64,000 nucleotides of DNA from Opitutia bacterium ISCC 52 (GTDB lineage: Bacteria; Verrucomicrobiota; Verrucomicrobiia; Opitutales; UBA2995), in contig CP076040.1 of assembly GCA_014529675.2 (NCBI GenBank), positions 1,240,001 through 1,304,000 of the forward strand, written 5' to 3'. This document shows, piece by piece, positions 53,614 through 61,756 of this stretch (its first letter is position 1; each line of letters starts with the position of its first letter). Both the position numbers and the translations under genes were made by a program. Under the pieces are notes generated by a model. That model did not search any database. It saw nothing but the letters and a program-made list of their open reading frames with translations, and was not told the DNA's origin.

Positions 53614-54972
53614 ATGATTGCTCATTCAACTGCTAAAAATAAAATATCTGAGGGAACTCCTTACGCTAAAACCATGCGCGTTAATGGCAAGGTGACTTTT
53701 CAGGCTCCAAGCAAAGGCTCACTCATTATTAACTTTAAAGAAGCCCTTTCCCTTATCCTGGCCACTGAGTCCGCAACAGAGTTTGATATCCACGTGCGCG
53801 AAGAACTTCCCGCTATTGTTTCGCACTGGCTGCAAAATCCGAAAGAAACTCCCGTTCTCCTTGATATGTCGTACCGTGATAAATGGTTGTCGGTAGTCAG
53901 GAGTCACTGCGAATTGAAGGTAATAACATTCGGATTCAATATGCCTAAGGAGCGAAAACACCCTAGGCCAATTCATATCGATTTTTCTGATCTTCCGTTT
54001 CCCCCGGTCGCAAAGCCCAAATTTACTTTTATTGACTTGTTCGCAGGGATTGGAGGATTTCGAATAGCTCTTCAAGGGCTTGGCGGAAAATGTTTGTTTT
54101 CCTCGGAGTGGGATCGCCATGCGAAGGAGACTTATTTTCAGAATTATGGTGAAGTGCCATTTGGAGATATTACTAAGCTTAGTGAAAAAAAACTTATTGA
54201 AAACCCAGTTGATATTCTTGCTGGAGGCTTTCCATGCCAGCCGTTTAGCAGAGCTGGTGTTTCCGCAAGATCCTCTTTGGGGCAAGAGCATGGTTTCTCA
54301 TGCGAGACGCAAGGACAGCTGTTCTTTGATGTCATCTCTATGGCTAAGATCCATAAGCCTAAAATTCTGCTGCTCGAGAATGTTGGTAACTTATTAAGGC
54401 ATGATGGTGGCCATACATTTGCTACCATTAAAGATAGAATTGAGAATGATTTGGGTTACCACTTTTTTAGTTCTGTTTATAACACAAATGTCCTTGTTCC
54501 TCAAAGTCGTGTTCGTTGCATCATTGTTGCATTCAGGGAAAAACCACCAGCAAATTGGGAAATGCCGACGCTTCAAGGAGAACCATTGGCATTAGGAACG
54601 ATTCTTGAAGACCTTCATTACGATTCGAAGTACACTCTCAGCAAAAAAATGTGGGACGGCCACATTCGTCGAAGTAAACGCAACGTGGACCGAGGTGCAG
54701 GGTTCACTGCTTATCCGAAAGATTTGAGTAAACCATCAACAACTCTTGTTGCTCGATATTATAAAGATGGCAAAGAGTGCCTAATTCCTCAGGAGAACCA
54801 CCCTGATCGGATTCCACGAATGCTCACCCAGAGAGAATGTGCAAGATTACAAGGGTTTCCCGAAGAATTTGAATACCACCGGTCTAAGGTCGCTGCTTAT
54901 AAGCAATTCGGAAATGCAGTTCCAGTTCCTCTGGTAAGTGAAGTGGCTAAAGCGGTATTACCTAGGCTGTGA
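53614..54972 (+). CDS. DNA (cytosine-5) methyltransferase with N-terminal extension
   Basis: 452 residues. The C5 methylase motifs are in order: I FTFIDLFAGIGGFRIAL, IV with catalytic C208 in GGFPCQPFSRAGV, VI LLLENVGNL, VIII VPQSRVRCIIV, IX RMLTQRECARLQGFPEEFEY, X YKQFGNAVPVPLV. Motif I begins near residue 135. The first 130 residues (RVNGKVTFQAPSKGSLIINF, then DIHVREELPAIVSHWLQNPK) are an extra domain not typical of the family. Its stop overlaps a GTG start of the next frame (GTGA), suggesting coupling. Confidence 0.95.
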   Translation: MIAHSTAKNKISEGTPYAKTMRVNGKVTFQAPSKGSLIINFKEALSLILATESATEFDIHVREELPAIVSHWLQNPKETPVLLDMSYRDKWLSVVRSHCELKVITFGFNMPKERKHPRPIHIDFSDLPFPPVAKPKFTFIDLFAGIGGFRIALQGLGGKCLFSSEWDRHAKETYFQNYGEVPFGDITKLSEKKLIENPVDILAGGFPCQPFSRAGVSARSSLGQEHGFSCETQGQLFFDVISMAKIHKPKILLLENVGNLLRHDGGHTFATIKDRIENDLGYHFFSSVYNTNVLVPQSRVRCIIVAFREKPPANWEMPTLQGEPLALGTILEDLHYDSKYTLSKKMWDGHIRRSKRNVDRGAGFTAYPKDLSKPSTTLVARYYKDGKECLIPQENHPDRIPRMLTQRECARLQGFPEEFEYHRSKVAAYKQFGNAVPVPLVSEVAKAVLPRL

Positions 54973-55709
54973 AGGGTTTAAAAAGGTATATTGAATCCGC
55001 AGATAAGAGTGGAAATTTTTCTACTACGGAAAGTTCAGTTTATTTCCAAAACAGTAATAATAAGCGGTTTGTTTTACTGATAAATGATCTTGAGGAATAC
55101 CTTAAGTAAATTTGGAGGAATGGAGACCAATTTGATGCACTGTTGGAATCAGATTGGACTTACGAGGAGAGAAAGTATCGGGCGGTTTTCAAAAAAATAT
55201 TAGGGAAGCTTCATCCAAATTCTGTTTCTGCAAACTTAGAGAATCAAACGAAAAGCGTAGTCAGATTACTTGAGCTCTATGCTGGGTTTAGATTGAAGAA
55301 ACCCGTTGATGATGAACTTCGAGATCCCATTGTCTTAAGATCCGAATCATTGGCAAAATTGTATGAAAACAAGGATTTGCAGTATCAGTTTGAGAAATGG
55401 CTACTAGGAGAAGTCGATAGTGAATCCAGTAGAAAGAAGTATAGCAGAGATGCTATTAAATCAACTTTAAGCAGAATTGCTAAATCTAACCTTTATTCAG
55501 TAAGGTCATTCTTGGAATTCAAGCTTCTCAGAGAGAAACTTGAAGCGAATGAAGAATACAAAGATATAAATACTAGAGGAAATGGGATGTACCAATCAGC
55601 GCTTAACCACTATGCTGCTCTCTTGAGCCAAACGCATCGTCAATCTGGTCGTAAAGCATTCGATCCTCCCAGGCGTGAGTCTCGTCTCCGATCACGATGT
55701 GCGGATTGA
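54969..55709 (+). pseudogene. R-M accessory gene, in-frame stop and truncated 3' end
   Basis: From GTG 54969 the frame reads VKGLKRYIESADKSGNFSTT and FVLLINDLEEYLK, then TAA at 55107-55109. It then continues in the same frame IWRNGDQFDALLESDWTYEE to about NHYAALL. The end RESRLRSRCAD is antisense of the terminase gene, so the native 3' end is missing. The part RGNGMYQSALNHY resembles the linker in front of nuclease or ATPase domains of some restriction proteins (G-N-G-x-Y-x-A-L-x-x-Y). Without the stop it would be a helical N-terminal domain lacking its effector. Confidence 0.55.
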
Positions 55710-56271
55710 GTCCATCCATCTTCTTTGTGTCTTTCGACAACGGGACAAACTTATTGCCGAGTGGATTATACCAGACCGACGCCTTGCCGGTCTTGATGCG
55801 CTCTTTCAATCCGGGCGTCACCTCGATCATTCGCTTGGAAGCGTCCCAACAAATAGCGGCTTGGTCTCGTTTGGAAGCGATGGAGTAGATTTCCGCGCCC
55901 GGTTCTTGGTCGGCAGTCAGGCCGAAGATTCCGACGCCTGCGCCCACGGCGGTCTTTCCGTTCTTCCTGGGAATCTCGGTATAGGATTCTTTGTAACGCC
56001 TGCCACCTGTTTTCTTTTGCCAACCGAAGACGCTGCCAATTAAGAAGGTTTGCCAAGGTTCCAAGACGAAAGGCTTCCCGGCGAACTGTCTCCCCTTGTG
56101 ATGTCGGAGCTTCTCGATGAAGTTGATCACCCGATCCCCCGCGTCGGTGTCCCAAACGAACTTGCTCCGCGAAAGGTCGCGAAGGTGTCGCTCGCAAGCT
56201 TGCCGATGATACTTGCACGCGAGGATCTTTTCCTCGGCGATGCCTTCGGCGTATTTAGTTATTGGGTCCAA
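55603..56271 (-). pseudogene. Phage terminase large subunit, truncated
   Basis: 222 codons of a protein normally about 550. The ATPase half is present: WQTFLIGSVFGWQKKTGGRR, then YTEIPRKNGKTAVGAGVGIF (Walker A-like RKNGKT) and HIVIGDETHAWEDR (Walker B). Sequence leaves the family after DQIDDAFGSREQ at about 55615 and stops after three more codons; the nuclease domain is absent. The break coincides with the end of the R-M cassette. It follows the small-subunit gene after 9 bp. Confidence 0.85.
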
Positions 56272-56280
56272 AATGGTTTC

Positions 56281-56742
56281 TTATGAGTCGAAGAATTCCC
56301 CGAACGGATCATCCGCTCCCAGTCCTTCGCTCGTTATTCGTTCGCGTGCAACGGGGGTGCAGCCGAATTGAACAAGATACTTGGAAATCCGATCCTCCTC
56401 TTGCTGAACAATCAAAAGCAAAACGTGCTTCTTGTCTCCGAACTGGCCGGACTCCAAGAGCTTGTTTCCTAATTGCTCGCATGCGTTTTCTAATCGATCC
56501 CAACAACGGCACATCAATTCAAGTGCGGTCAAGTCGGTTTCGGTTAGGGCTCCGATGTTGAGGCACGCCTTGCCGATCGTCTTCCAGAATTCCGCGCCGG
56601 GCTTCTCAAGCGTCTTCGGCGGTTTCGGCAACGTGCTAAGAGAACTTGTCTTCGGCTTTTTCTTGGCGGGCGTGTCTTTCTTACGCTTGGCGATTCCGGT
56701 TAGGTTTCTAACCGAACTGGGTGTGGGCGGTCTTCCTTTCAT
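56281..56742 (-). CDS. Phage terminase small subunit (P27 family)
   Basis: 153 residues. It begins MKGRPPTPSSVRNLTGIAKR, the P27-type start, then a basic linker, then the helical domain (AEFWKTIGKACLNIGALTET and ALELMCRCWDRLENACEQLG). It would bind phage DNA and recruit the large subunit for packaging. Intact and directly upstream of the truncated large-subunit gene. Confidence 0.85.
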   Translation of the reverse strand: MKGRPPTPSSVRNLTGIAKRKKDTPAKKKPKTSSLSTLPKPPKTLEKPGAEFWKTIGKACLNIGALTETDLTALELMCRCWDRLENACEQLGNKLLESGQFGDKKHVLLLIVQQEEDRISKYLVQFGCTPVARERITSEGLGADDPFGEFFDS

Positions 56743-56853
56743 AATATTTTTGGTAAGTTGGATTTTTGGGAAACGGCTATTTCCGCGAAAAAAGTTCTTT
56801 TGTTACGGCGCGGTCTTAGCGGCTTGCTTCCCTAGCTTTTGAATGCCCCCTAC

Positions 56854-57210
56854 CTATATGCCCGCAAGCCTTCTCTTATGGATTTCGAGTTTCTCCTTCA
56901 TCGATCTATATTCGGCTGCTTTTTCCGGGGGATCCCACTGCATGTTGAAGAAGAACCTTTCTTTATGTTCAAGCATCAGATCCTCGAGTTGTTTGACTTG
57001 CAGGCTAATTTGATGGGCGGTTTCTGCCTTGGTTGATTGCTGAATTGCCGCGGGGCCGCTCCCTCCACTTGCCTTGCATTGCTCAATCCTTTTGATGGCT
57101 CTGCCTTTCATCATTGTCCATCTGGTCAAGAGATCGGACAGTTTCGATAGCCAATAGTTTGTCCCTCCCTTTTGCATTTCAGATTCTTTCATGTCGTAGA
57201 AACGTTTCAT
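56854..57210 (-). CDS. Hypothetical phage-like helical protein
   Basis: 118 residues, highly charged and mostly helical (WLSKLSDLLTRWTMMKGRAI and MLEHKERFFFNMQWDPPEKA). Not recognised. It lies 112 bp upstream of the terminase small-subunit gene on the same strand, so it is probably part of the phage packaging region. The first gene on the island side of hpf. Confidence 0.5.
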   Translation of the reverse strand: MKRFYDMKESEMQKGGTNYWLSKLSDLLTRWTMMKGRAIKRIEQCKASGGSGPAAIQQSTKAETAHQISLQVKQLEDLMLEHKERFFFNMQWDPPEKAAEYRSMKEKLEIHKRRLAGI

Positions 57211-57326
57211 GAGTCGACAGTCATCTAGACTCGGATTGAGCTTTAGGAATAACTCCTTCTCTTCCTCTTTAACACTCGCCTATTTCTAGCAGAGCGGAGC
57301 CAGGACTCGGCGTTCCTAGTAAACAA

Positions 57327-57352
57327 AAAACCCCGGCTTTCACCGGGGTTTT
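57327..57352 (-). terminator. Terminator downstream of hpf
   Basis: AAAACCCCGG (57327-57336) pairs with CCGGGGTTTT (57343-57352) around CTTTCA; on the reverse strand a T-run follows. It is 23 bp past the hpf stop and marks the boundary between the core gene and the island. Confidence 0.9.
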
Positions 57353-57374
57353 AAAAGTTAAGGGTTATTTAGCC

Positions 57375-57743
57375 TCAAGCGCTTGCGACCTTGGGTATAT
57401 CGGCCGGGATTTCCACACTGTGGGTATCCTTGCGTTTGACCTTGCTGAGCCGGTGTTTGCGACGAAGCATACGGTCCAGCTTATTGACCATTTCATCGAC
57501 CGATTTGTAGAGGTCTTCGGTTTCCGCGTTAACATTTAAGCCGGGTCCGCGCATCTCGATGTGACCTTTGGCGATGTATTCTTTGAGGTTGGTGACGTTC
57601 TGGTTGTACTCGAGCTCGACCCGAAATCGAATGATTTGATCATCGTGATTAAAAAGCTTTTCGGCCTTTTCGTGCACGATGTGTTTCAGGGAATCAGTGA
57701 GATTGATATGGCGACCAGTGATGATAACGTCAGGATTTGGCAT
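57375..57743 (-). CDS. hpf: Ribosome hibernation promoting factor (short HPF/YfiA family)
   Basis: 122 residues with the HPF/YfiA fold: VIITGRHINLTDSLKHIVHE at the start, IRFRVELEYNQNVTNLKEYI, NVNAETEDLYKSVDEMVNKL, and a basic C-terminal helix RKHRLSKVKRK. It binds the decoding centre of idle ribosomes. It is a short form without the dimerising C-terminal domain of long HPF. The start ATG is at 57743. It has a strong terminator and is the first core gene after the island. Confidence 0.93.
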   Translation of the reverse strand: MPNPDVIITGRHINLTDSLKHIVHEKAEKLFNHDDQIIRFRVELEYNQNVTNLKEYIAKGHIEMRGPGLNVNAETEDLYKSVDEMVNKLDRMLRRKHRLSKVKRKDTHSVEIPADIPKVASA

Positions 57744-57989
57744 AGTTATTTCCTTTTATTTGGAGGTTAGCGAAAAGTGAGACATCCCAATGCTGTTTGG
57801 TATAGAAACGACACAGCTTGGCATGAGAGGAAGGGGACGATGAAAATGGGAAGACGGGCTGAAATAATAAGTCATTTCTGAATTTTAAACGTTAGACGTG
57901 TTGTTCTGAATTTGCAACCTTTCTCGAACTTTTGAAGGTCTGCTTCTTCTGCTTTTAAGTTTTTTTGATCCAATTGCTGTCCTTAATCT

Positions 57990-58790
57990 ATGACTAAACC
58001 TGCTTCAGATGGTTCCGGTGATAAGCCAGAACTTATTGACCCAAATAAATTCCCTTCGTGGATTGTTGAGGAAGATGAGGGCATCCTGGCAATCAACAAA
58101 CCCGGGTTGATTGTCTGTCATCCCTCTAAGCAAGGGCCTTGGTCCAGTTTGATTGGAGCTAGCCGCGAATATTTACAGCAGGAGCTTGTCCATTTGGTTC
58201 ATCGCCTGGATCGGGAAACCAGTGGCATTTGCTTGCTGGCGAAGGACAAGCTTCGTGCTCGGCACTCACAGATGGCTTTTCAGAATCTGCAAGTAACCAA
58301 GGAGTATTTAGCCTTGCTTGAAGGGGAGCTGGAAGAGCCCATCGATGTGAACAATCATTTGGCCAAGGATTTGGAATCTGAAGTCTACATTAAGCAGGCT
58401 GTGAGGAAGTCTCGGACTTCAAAGCGTGCCGAGACCCGGTTTGAGCCGCTGCTCGTACGCAATGGTCACACATTAGTGAGAGTTGTTCCTAAAACGGGGA
58501 GGAAGCACCAGATCCGGATTCACGCGCAGCATCTGGGGTATCCTATTGTAGGGGATAAGATCTATGGTCCGGATGACCGGCTCTACCTGGAATTTATTGA
58601 GCAGGGTTATACGTCAGGTATGGCTGGAATCCTTGGGTTTTATCGGCAGGCTCTACATGCGCACCGTGTGCACTTCGACGCTCCGGAATTTAAACGTAGT
58701 TTCACCGCTCCTTTAGTGGAGGATATGGCCGTGGAAATTAAGAAGCGAATGAACTGTTCCGATGAGGAGCTTGCCCAGCTTATTGGCTGA
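57990..58790 (+). CDS. RluA-family pseudouridine synthase
   Basis: 266 residues. The catalytic motif is HLVHRLDRETSGICLLAKDK with the essential Asp, preceded by AINKPGLIVCHP and followed by RVVPKTGRKHQIRIHAQHLG YPIVGD. It converts specific uridines of rRNA or tRNA to pseudouridine. There is no N-terminal S4 domain, so it is closer to RluA/RluC-core or TruC-like forms than RluD; the target is unknown. It is divergent from hpf and convergent with the polyprenyl synthase. Confidence 0.93.
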   Translation: MTKPASDGSGDKPELIDPNKFPSWIVEEDEGILAINKPGLIVCHPSKQGPWSSLIGASREYLQQELVHLVHRLDRETSGICLLAKDKLRARHSQMAFQNLQVTKEYLALLEGELEEPIDVNNHLAKDLESEVYIKQAVRKSRTSKRAETRFEPLLVRNGHTLVRVVPKTGRKHQIRIHAQHLGYPIVGDKIYGPDDRLYLEFIEQGYTSGMAGILGFYRQALHAHRVHFDAPEFKRSFTAPLVEDMAVEIKKRMNCSDEELAQLIG

Positions 58791-58795
58791 GTCGT

Positions 58796-59821
58796 TTACG
58801 CTGGCAAATGGGATTGTTCCAGCTCATCGAGCTTTTCTCGAAGCAACTGACTGATCGTGGTCAAATTTTGTTTGGCAGGAAGGGTGTCTGGCAGTTCGTC
58901 CAGGGTGTTCACGGCTTTATTCCAAAGGTCCGAAACAAAGGTGATGCCTGCCTCATAGATGCCGTTTGATTCAAGAATTCTTCTTACTTCAGTTCCATTC
59001 CCTGTGCTCAATGCTTCCGTCAGTTGATCGGTAAGGCTTTGGTTTCTTATTTGGAAAAGCTGAATCAAGGGCAAGGTGGCTTTGCCGGTTACTAAATCAG
59101 TGCCTAGCGTTTTCCCAATCTTTGATTCGTCCCCTATGAAATCGGTTAGATCATCATAGGCTTGGTAAGCGATACCCAGTTCTGATCCAAACTTTCTTAA
59201 GGTATCGCAATGTGCTTTGGAATAACCAGACAGTAATCCTCCCAAATAGGTAGAGATTGAGAAAAGCTCTCCCGTTTTCATATCAAGCATCTCCAAATAT
59301 TCGTCGAGCTCGAGCTTCCAGTCGCCACGTCGAAACGTTTGAAGGATCTCTCCTGAGCAAACTCGTCGTGTGGATCTGGATACAAAGCGACAGACTTCCA
59401 CGGTTTCGAATTGGGAGGCCATGTGGAGGGCGTGCGAAAATAAGGCATCCCCTAGCAGCACCGCTGTGTGCTGTCCGTATTTGGAGCTTATCGTAGGTTG
59501 TCCTCGGCGTTTGTCTGCGCCGTCCAGAATATCATCGTGAACCAAGGTGGCAATATGGACCATCTCCACAACGGCCGATACCTGAACTAACTTTTCTAGC
59601 ACTTTTGGATCTTCTCCATCGCCAGAGAGAAAGACCAGCGAAGGTCGAATGCGCTTACCACTGTTTTTAAGGCAGTAATCGACCAGGAAACGTATCTGTG
59701 GCTCAAAGTCCTCTACCTGACCATTCAGGAAGGCGGTCAAATTGGCCATGGGTGCGGCCAAGCGTGCTTGGAGACTTTCTATAGTATAGGTATTCACGGA
59801 GCTTTCCGGAGTTTTTAGCAA
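58796..59821 (-). CDS. Polyprenyl diphosphate synthase (IspB-like)
   Basis: 341 residues. It elongates FPP with IPP to a long all-trans chain for the quinone side chain. Both aspartate-rich motifs are seen: LVHDDILDGADKRRGQPT (DDxxD) and YQAYDDLTDFIGDESKIGKT. The chain length cannot be fixed from sequence. The only start candidates are TTG 59821, GTG 59797 or an internal ATG; I list the longest, but GTG 59797, preceded by GGAAAG, is equally possible. Confidence 0.92.
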   Translation of the reverse strand: MLKTPESSVNTYTIESLQARLAAPMANLTAFLNGQVEDFEPQIRFLVDYCLKNSGKRIRPSLVFLSGDGEDPKVLEKLVQVSAVVEMVHIATLVHDDILDGADKRRGQPTISSKYGQHTAVLLGDALFSHALHMASQFETVEVCRFVSRSTRRVCSGEILQTFRRGDWKLELDEYLEMLDMKTGELFSISTYLGGLLSGYSKAHCDTLRKFGSELGIAYQAYDDLTDFIGDESKIGKTLGTDLVTGKATLPLIQLFQIRNQSLTDQLTEALSTGNGTEVRRILESNGIYEAGITFVSDLWNKAVNTLDELPDTLPAKQNLTTISQLLREKLDELEQSHLPA

Positions 59822-59958
59822 AATGAGGGTAGAACATGTGTTGGAAAGAACAAAGTTTCAAGTAGCGAACGCAAGATGTCTGATCTTAGGTCTATATTTC
59901 TGCAGATCCCGCAATTTGGCTTTGCGATTTTCTAAGAATGGACTGACGATGTTCTCTT

Positions 59959-60417
59959 ATGTCTGACAATGTGATGGAAGGTCTCGGTGATGATCCGGTC
60001 GTTCAATTCTCTGTTTTTCTTGAAAACAAGGTAGGTAGGCTCAGCGAGTTTACCCGCTTGCTGGCAAAGAATTCAATTCACCTCATGGCGATGACGGTCT
60101 TGGATACAACCGATAGTAGCATCGTCCGTATTGTTGTGGATGATCCTGATCAGGCTAGCTCCGTGCTCTTTCTCGAAGGTTATTCCTTTACCCAGACAGT
60201 CGTTTTGGCAGTTGAGCTAATCTCAGCGGAAGAGGTGCCCGCGATGCTCTCTAGTATTCTAGCTGCGGAGATCAACGTTCACTATCTTTATCCGTTCATT
60301 TCTCGTCCAGCTGACCGATCTGCGGTGGTCATGCATCTTGAGGACCTGGATATGGCTGCCAATGTACTGCAATCAAATCAGTTCAATGTGCTATGTCAGA
60401 GTGATATATCCCGTTAG
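59959..60417 (+). CDS. Tandem ACT-domain protein
   Basis: 152 residues with two ACT-like halves: VVQFSVFLENKVGRLSEFTR and LLAKNSIHLMAMTVLDTTDS, then VLAVELISAEEVPAMLSSIL and RSAVVMHLEDLDMAANVLQS. ACT domains bind amino acids and regulate enzymes or transcription. The stand-alone two-domain form is found in Verrucomicrobia and Planctomycetes; its target is unknown. The stop overlaps that of the convergent methyltransferase by 4 bp. Confidence 0.83.
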   Translation: MSDNVMEGLGDDPVVQFSVFLENKVGRLSEFTRLLAKNSIHLMAMTVLDTTDSSIVRIVVDDPDQASSVLFLEGYSFTQTVVLAVELISAEEVPAMLSSILAAEINVHYLYPFISRPADRSAVVMHLEDLDMAANVLQSNQFNVLCQSDISR

Positions 60418-61091
60418 TGGATAGGGCTTGTTTTTCTAAAGACTTGAGAGACCAGCGTTTTCTGTGACAGGAACACAGATTTTTCCATTTTAAATCCCGA
60501 ATTGGATAAGACAGTTTGATAGTCTGCTAGTCTTCGGGGTTTCAAACCAGTCAGCAGACCAAATATTGAGTATAGTAGTCTGAGAGTGACTCGTGCTCTC
60601 CAATTTCCAATCCGAGTATCCGTTGGAATGTGAAACTCTGAAACGAGGAGCTTCCCGTTGGGTTTTAGGCCTCCGCTTATTTTCTCCGCAATGAGTTCAA
60701 GCTGTGCTTGCTCGAAACCATCGAAGAAGAATTGTGCAACCACGACATCAAAGCTCGCGTGATTAACAGAGCACTCTAAGATATTTTGCTGAATGTTGTG
60801 AATGCGGTCTTCTTTAGTTCTGGCATTTCCTCTCCGCTTCTTGGCCTGCTTGAGCATTGAGCTACTGGAGTCAATGGACGTAATTTGAATCTCTGGAAAT
60901 TGCGTTAGCAGGTGTGTTGAGAAGCGTCCATTTCCGTCCCCAAGAAGTAAGGCCTTACTTGCTGATGCAAACTCGCCGATATTCGTCTGGCGGCATCGCT
61001 GCAGTTGCCTTCCCAGCAGTAAGTACTCCCAGAATGAGTAGGAGCTCGCTAGTAATGAATAGTTGGCAGCTTGATGGGCCGTGTCAGTCAA
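60414..61091 (-). CDS. Class I SAM-dependent methyltransferase
   Basis: 225 residues from a TTG start. SAM-binding motif I is ALLLGDGNGRFSTHLL, the acidic post-I is ITSIDSSSSMLKQAKKR, and FDVVVAQFFFDGF follows; LRLLYSIFGLLTGLKPRRL lies further down. The substrate is not recognisable. It follows apt after 11 bp on the same strand, so it is probably co-transcribed, though no functional link is evident. Confidence 0.87.
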   Translation of the reverse strand: MTDTAHQAANYSLLASSYSFWEYLLLGRQLQRCRQTNIGEFASASKALLLGDGNGRFSTHLLTQFPEIQITSIDSSSSMLKQAKKRRGNARTKEDRIHNIQQNILECSVNHASFDVVVAQFFFDGFEQAQLELIAEKISGGLKPNGKLLVSEFHIPTDTRIGNWRARVTLRLLYSIFGLLTGLKPRRLADYQTVLSNSGFKMEKSVFLSQKTLVSQVFRKTSPIH

Positions 61092-61102
61092 AGAAAAGGC
61101 TG

Positions 61103-61642
61103 TTACTCTGTTTCTGAAAACTCAATGAGGCTCATTACTTTCAATCCGGATTCCGCGAGCAATTTGGATCCACCAAGTTCTGGTAAGTCGATCACCGCGC
61201 TGACTTCCACTACGGTTGCATTGAGACGCCTAAACAAGTTACTTGCAGCCAGGAGTGTTCCCCCAGTGGCAATGAGGTCATCTACTATGGCAATGCGTTC
61301 GCCTTTGGTTGCTGAGTCGGTGTGTACCTCGATGGTCGCTTTGCCGTATTCAAGAGAGTAATTTTCGGTGACGGTTTCGAAAGGAAGTTTTCCTTTTTTC
61401 CGAACCAGGATAAAAGGGAGGTTCATTTTGTTGGCTACGGCTCCGCCAATGACGAATCCTCGAGCATCCACTCCTGCAATTCGATCTACGCCTAAAGCTT
61501 GGTAATGGTCGCAAAAGGCATCCACAATAGTGCTGAAGCATTCAGGTGTTTCAAAAAGCGGAGTTACGTCGCGAAATCGTACGCCGGGTTCTGGCCAGTC
61601 GACGACAGTTCTTACATTGGATTTGAGTTCTTCCAGAGTCAT
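61103..61642 (-). CDS. apt: Adenine phosphoribosyltransferase
   Basis: Salvages adenine to AMP using PRPP. The 179-residue protein has the type I PRTase PRPP-binding motif RIAIVDDLIATGGTLLAA, the flexible hood start LEELKSNVRTVVDWPEPGVRF, and GVDARGFVIGGAVANKMNLP. Length and motifs are canonical. It is first gene of a two-gene group with the methyltransferase, 11 bp apart. Confidence 0.96.
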   Translation of the reverse strand: MTLEELKSNVRTVVDWPEPGVRFRDVTPLFETPECFSTIVDAFCDHYQALGVDRIAGVDARGFVIGGAVANKMNLPFILVRKKGKLPFETVTENYSLEYGKATIEVHTDSATKGERIAIVDDLIATGGTLLAASNLFRRLNATVVEVSAVIDLPELGGSKLLAESGLKVMSLIEFSETE

Positions 61643-61705
61643 GGTTGGGAGCAGGTTAGGTGGGGTTCAATTGCAAGCTGGTTCCAGATCAATACATTAT
61701 GAATG

Positions 61706-61737
61706 CAAAAGGGCCTCCCTGATGGGAAGCCCTTTTG
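61706..61737 (-). terminator. Terminator after the coiled-coil membrane protein gene
   Basis: CAAAAGGGC (61706-61714) pairs with GCCCTTTTG (61729-61737), extended by an inner TCCC/GGGA stem; a TTTTG tract lies on the far arm. It is 20 bp past the stop of the 61757-62458 gene. Confidence 0.85.
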
Positions 61738-61756
61738 TTAGAAATTGATAACCAAT

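Larger units (their letters stand above)
41043..57320. mobile_element. Mosaic accessory island with phage and restriction-modification parts
   Basis: About 16 kb between tRNA-Arg and hpf. It contains a terminase pair (large subunit truncated), a primase-like fragment, an HTH phage-like protein, partial duplicates of small secreted-protein genes, sulfatase genes, and an R-M cassette. Core genes resume at hpf. I found neither an integrase gene nor a second copy of the tRNA 3' end, so the exact limits are inferred and the right edge is approximate. Confidence 0.65.

Noticed and set aside
40966-57320. Direct repeat of the tRNA-Arg 3' end as an att site
   Set aside because: No second copy of the T-arm/acceptor sequence was found by eye near hpf, so island ends are left approximate.
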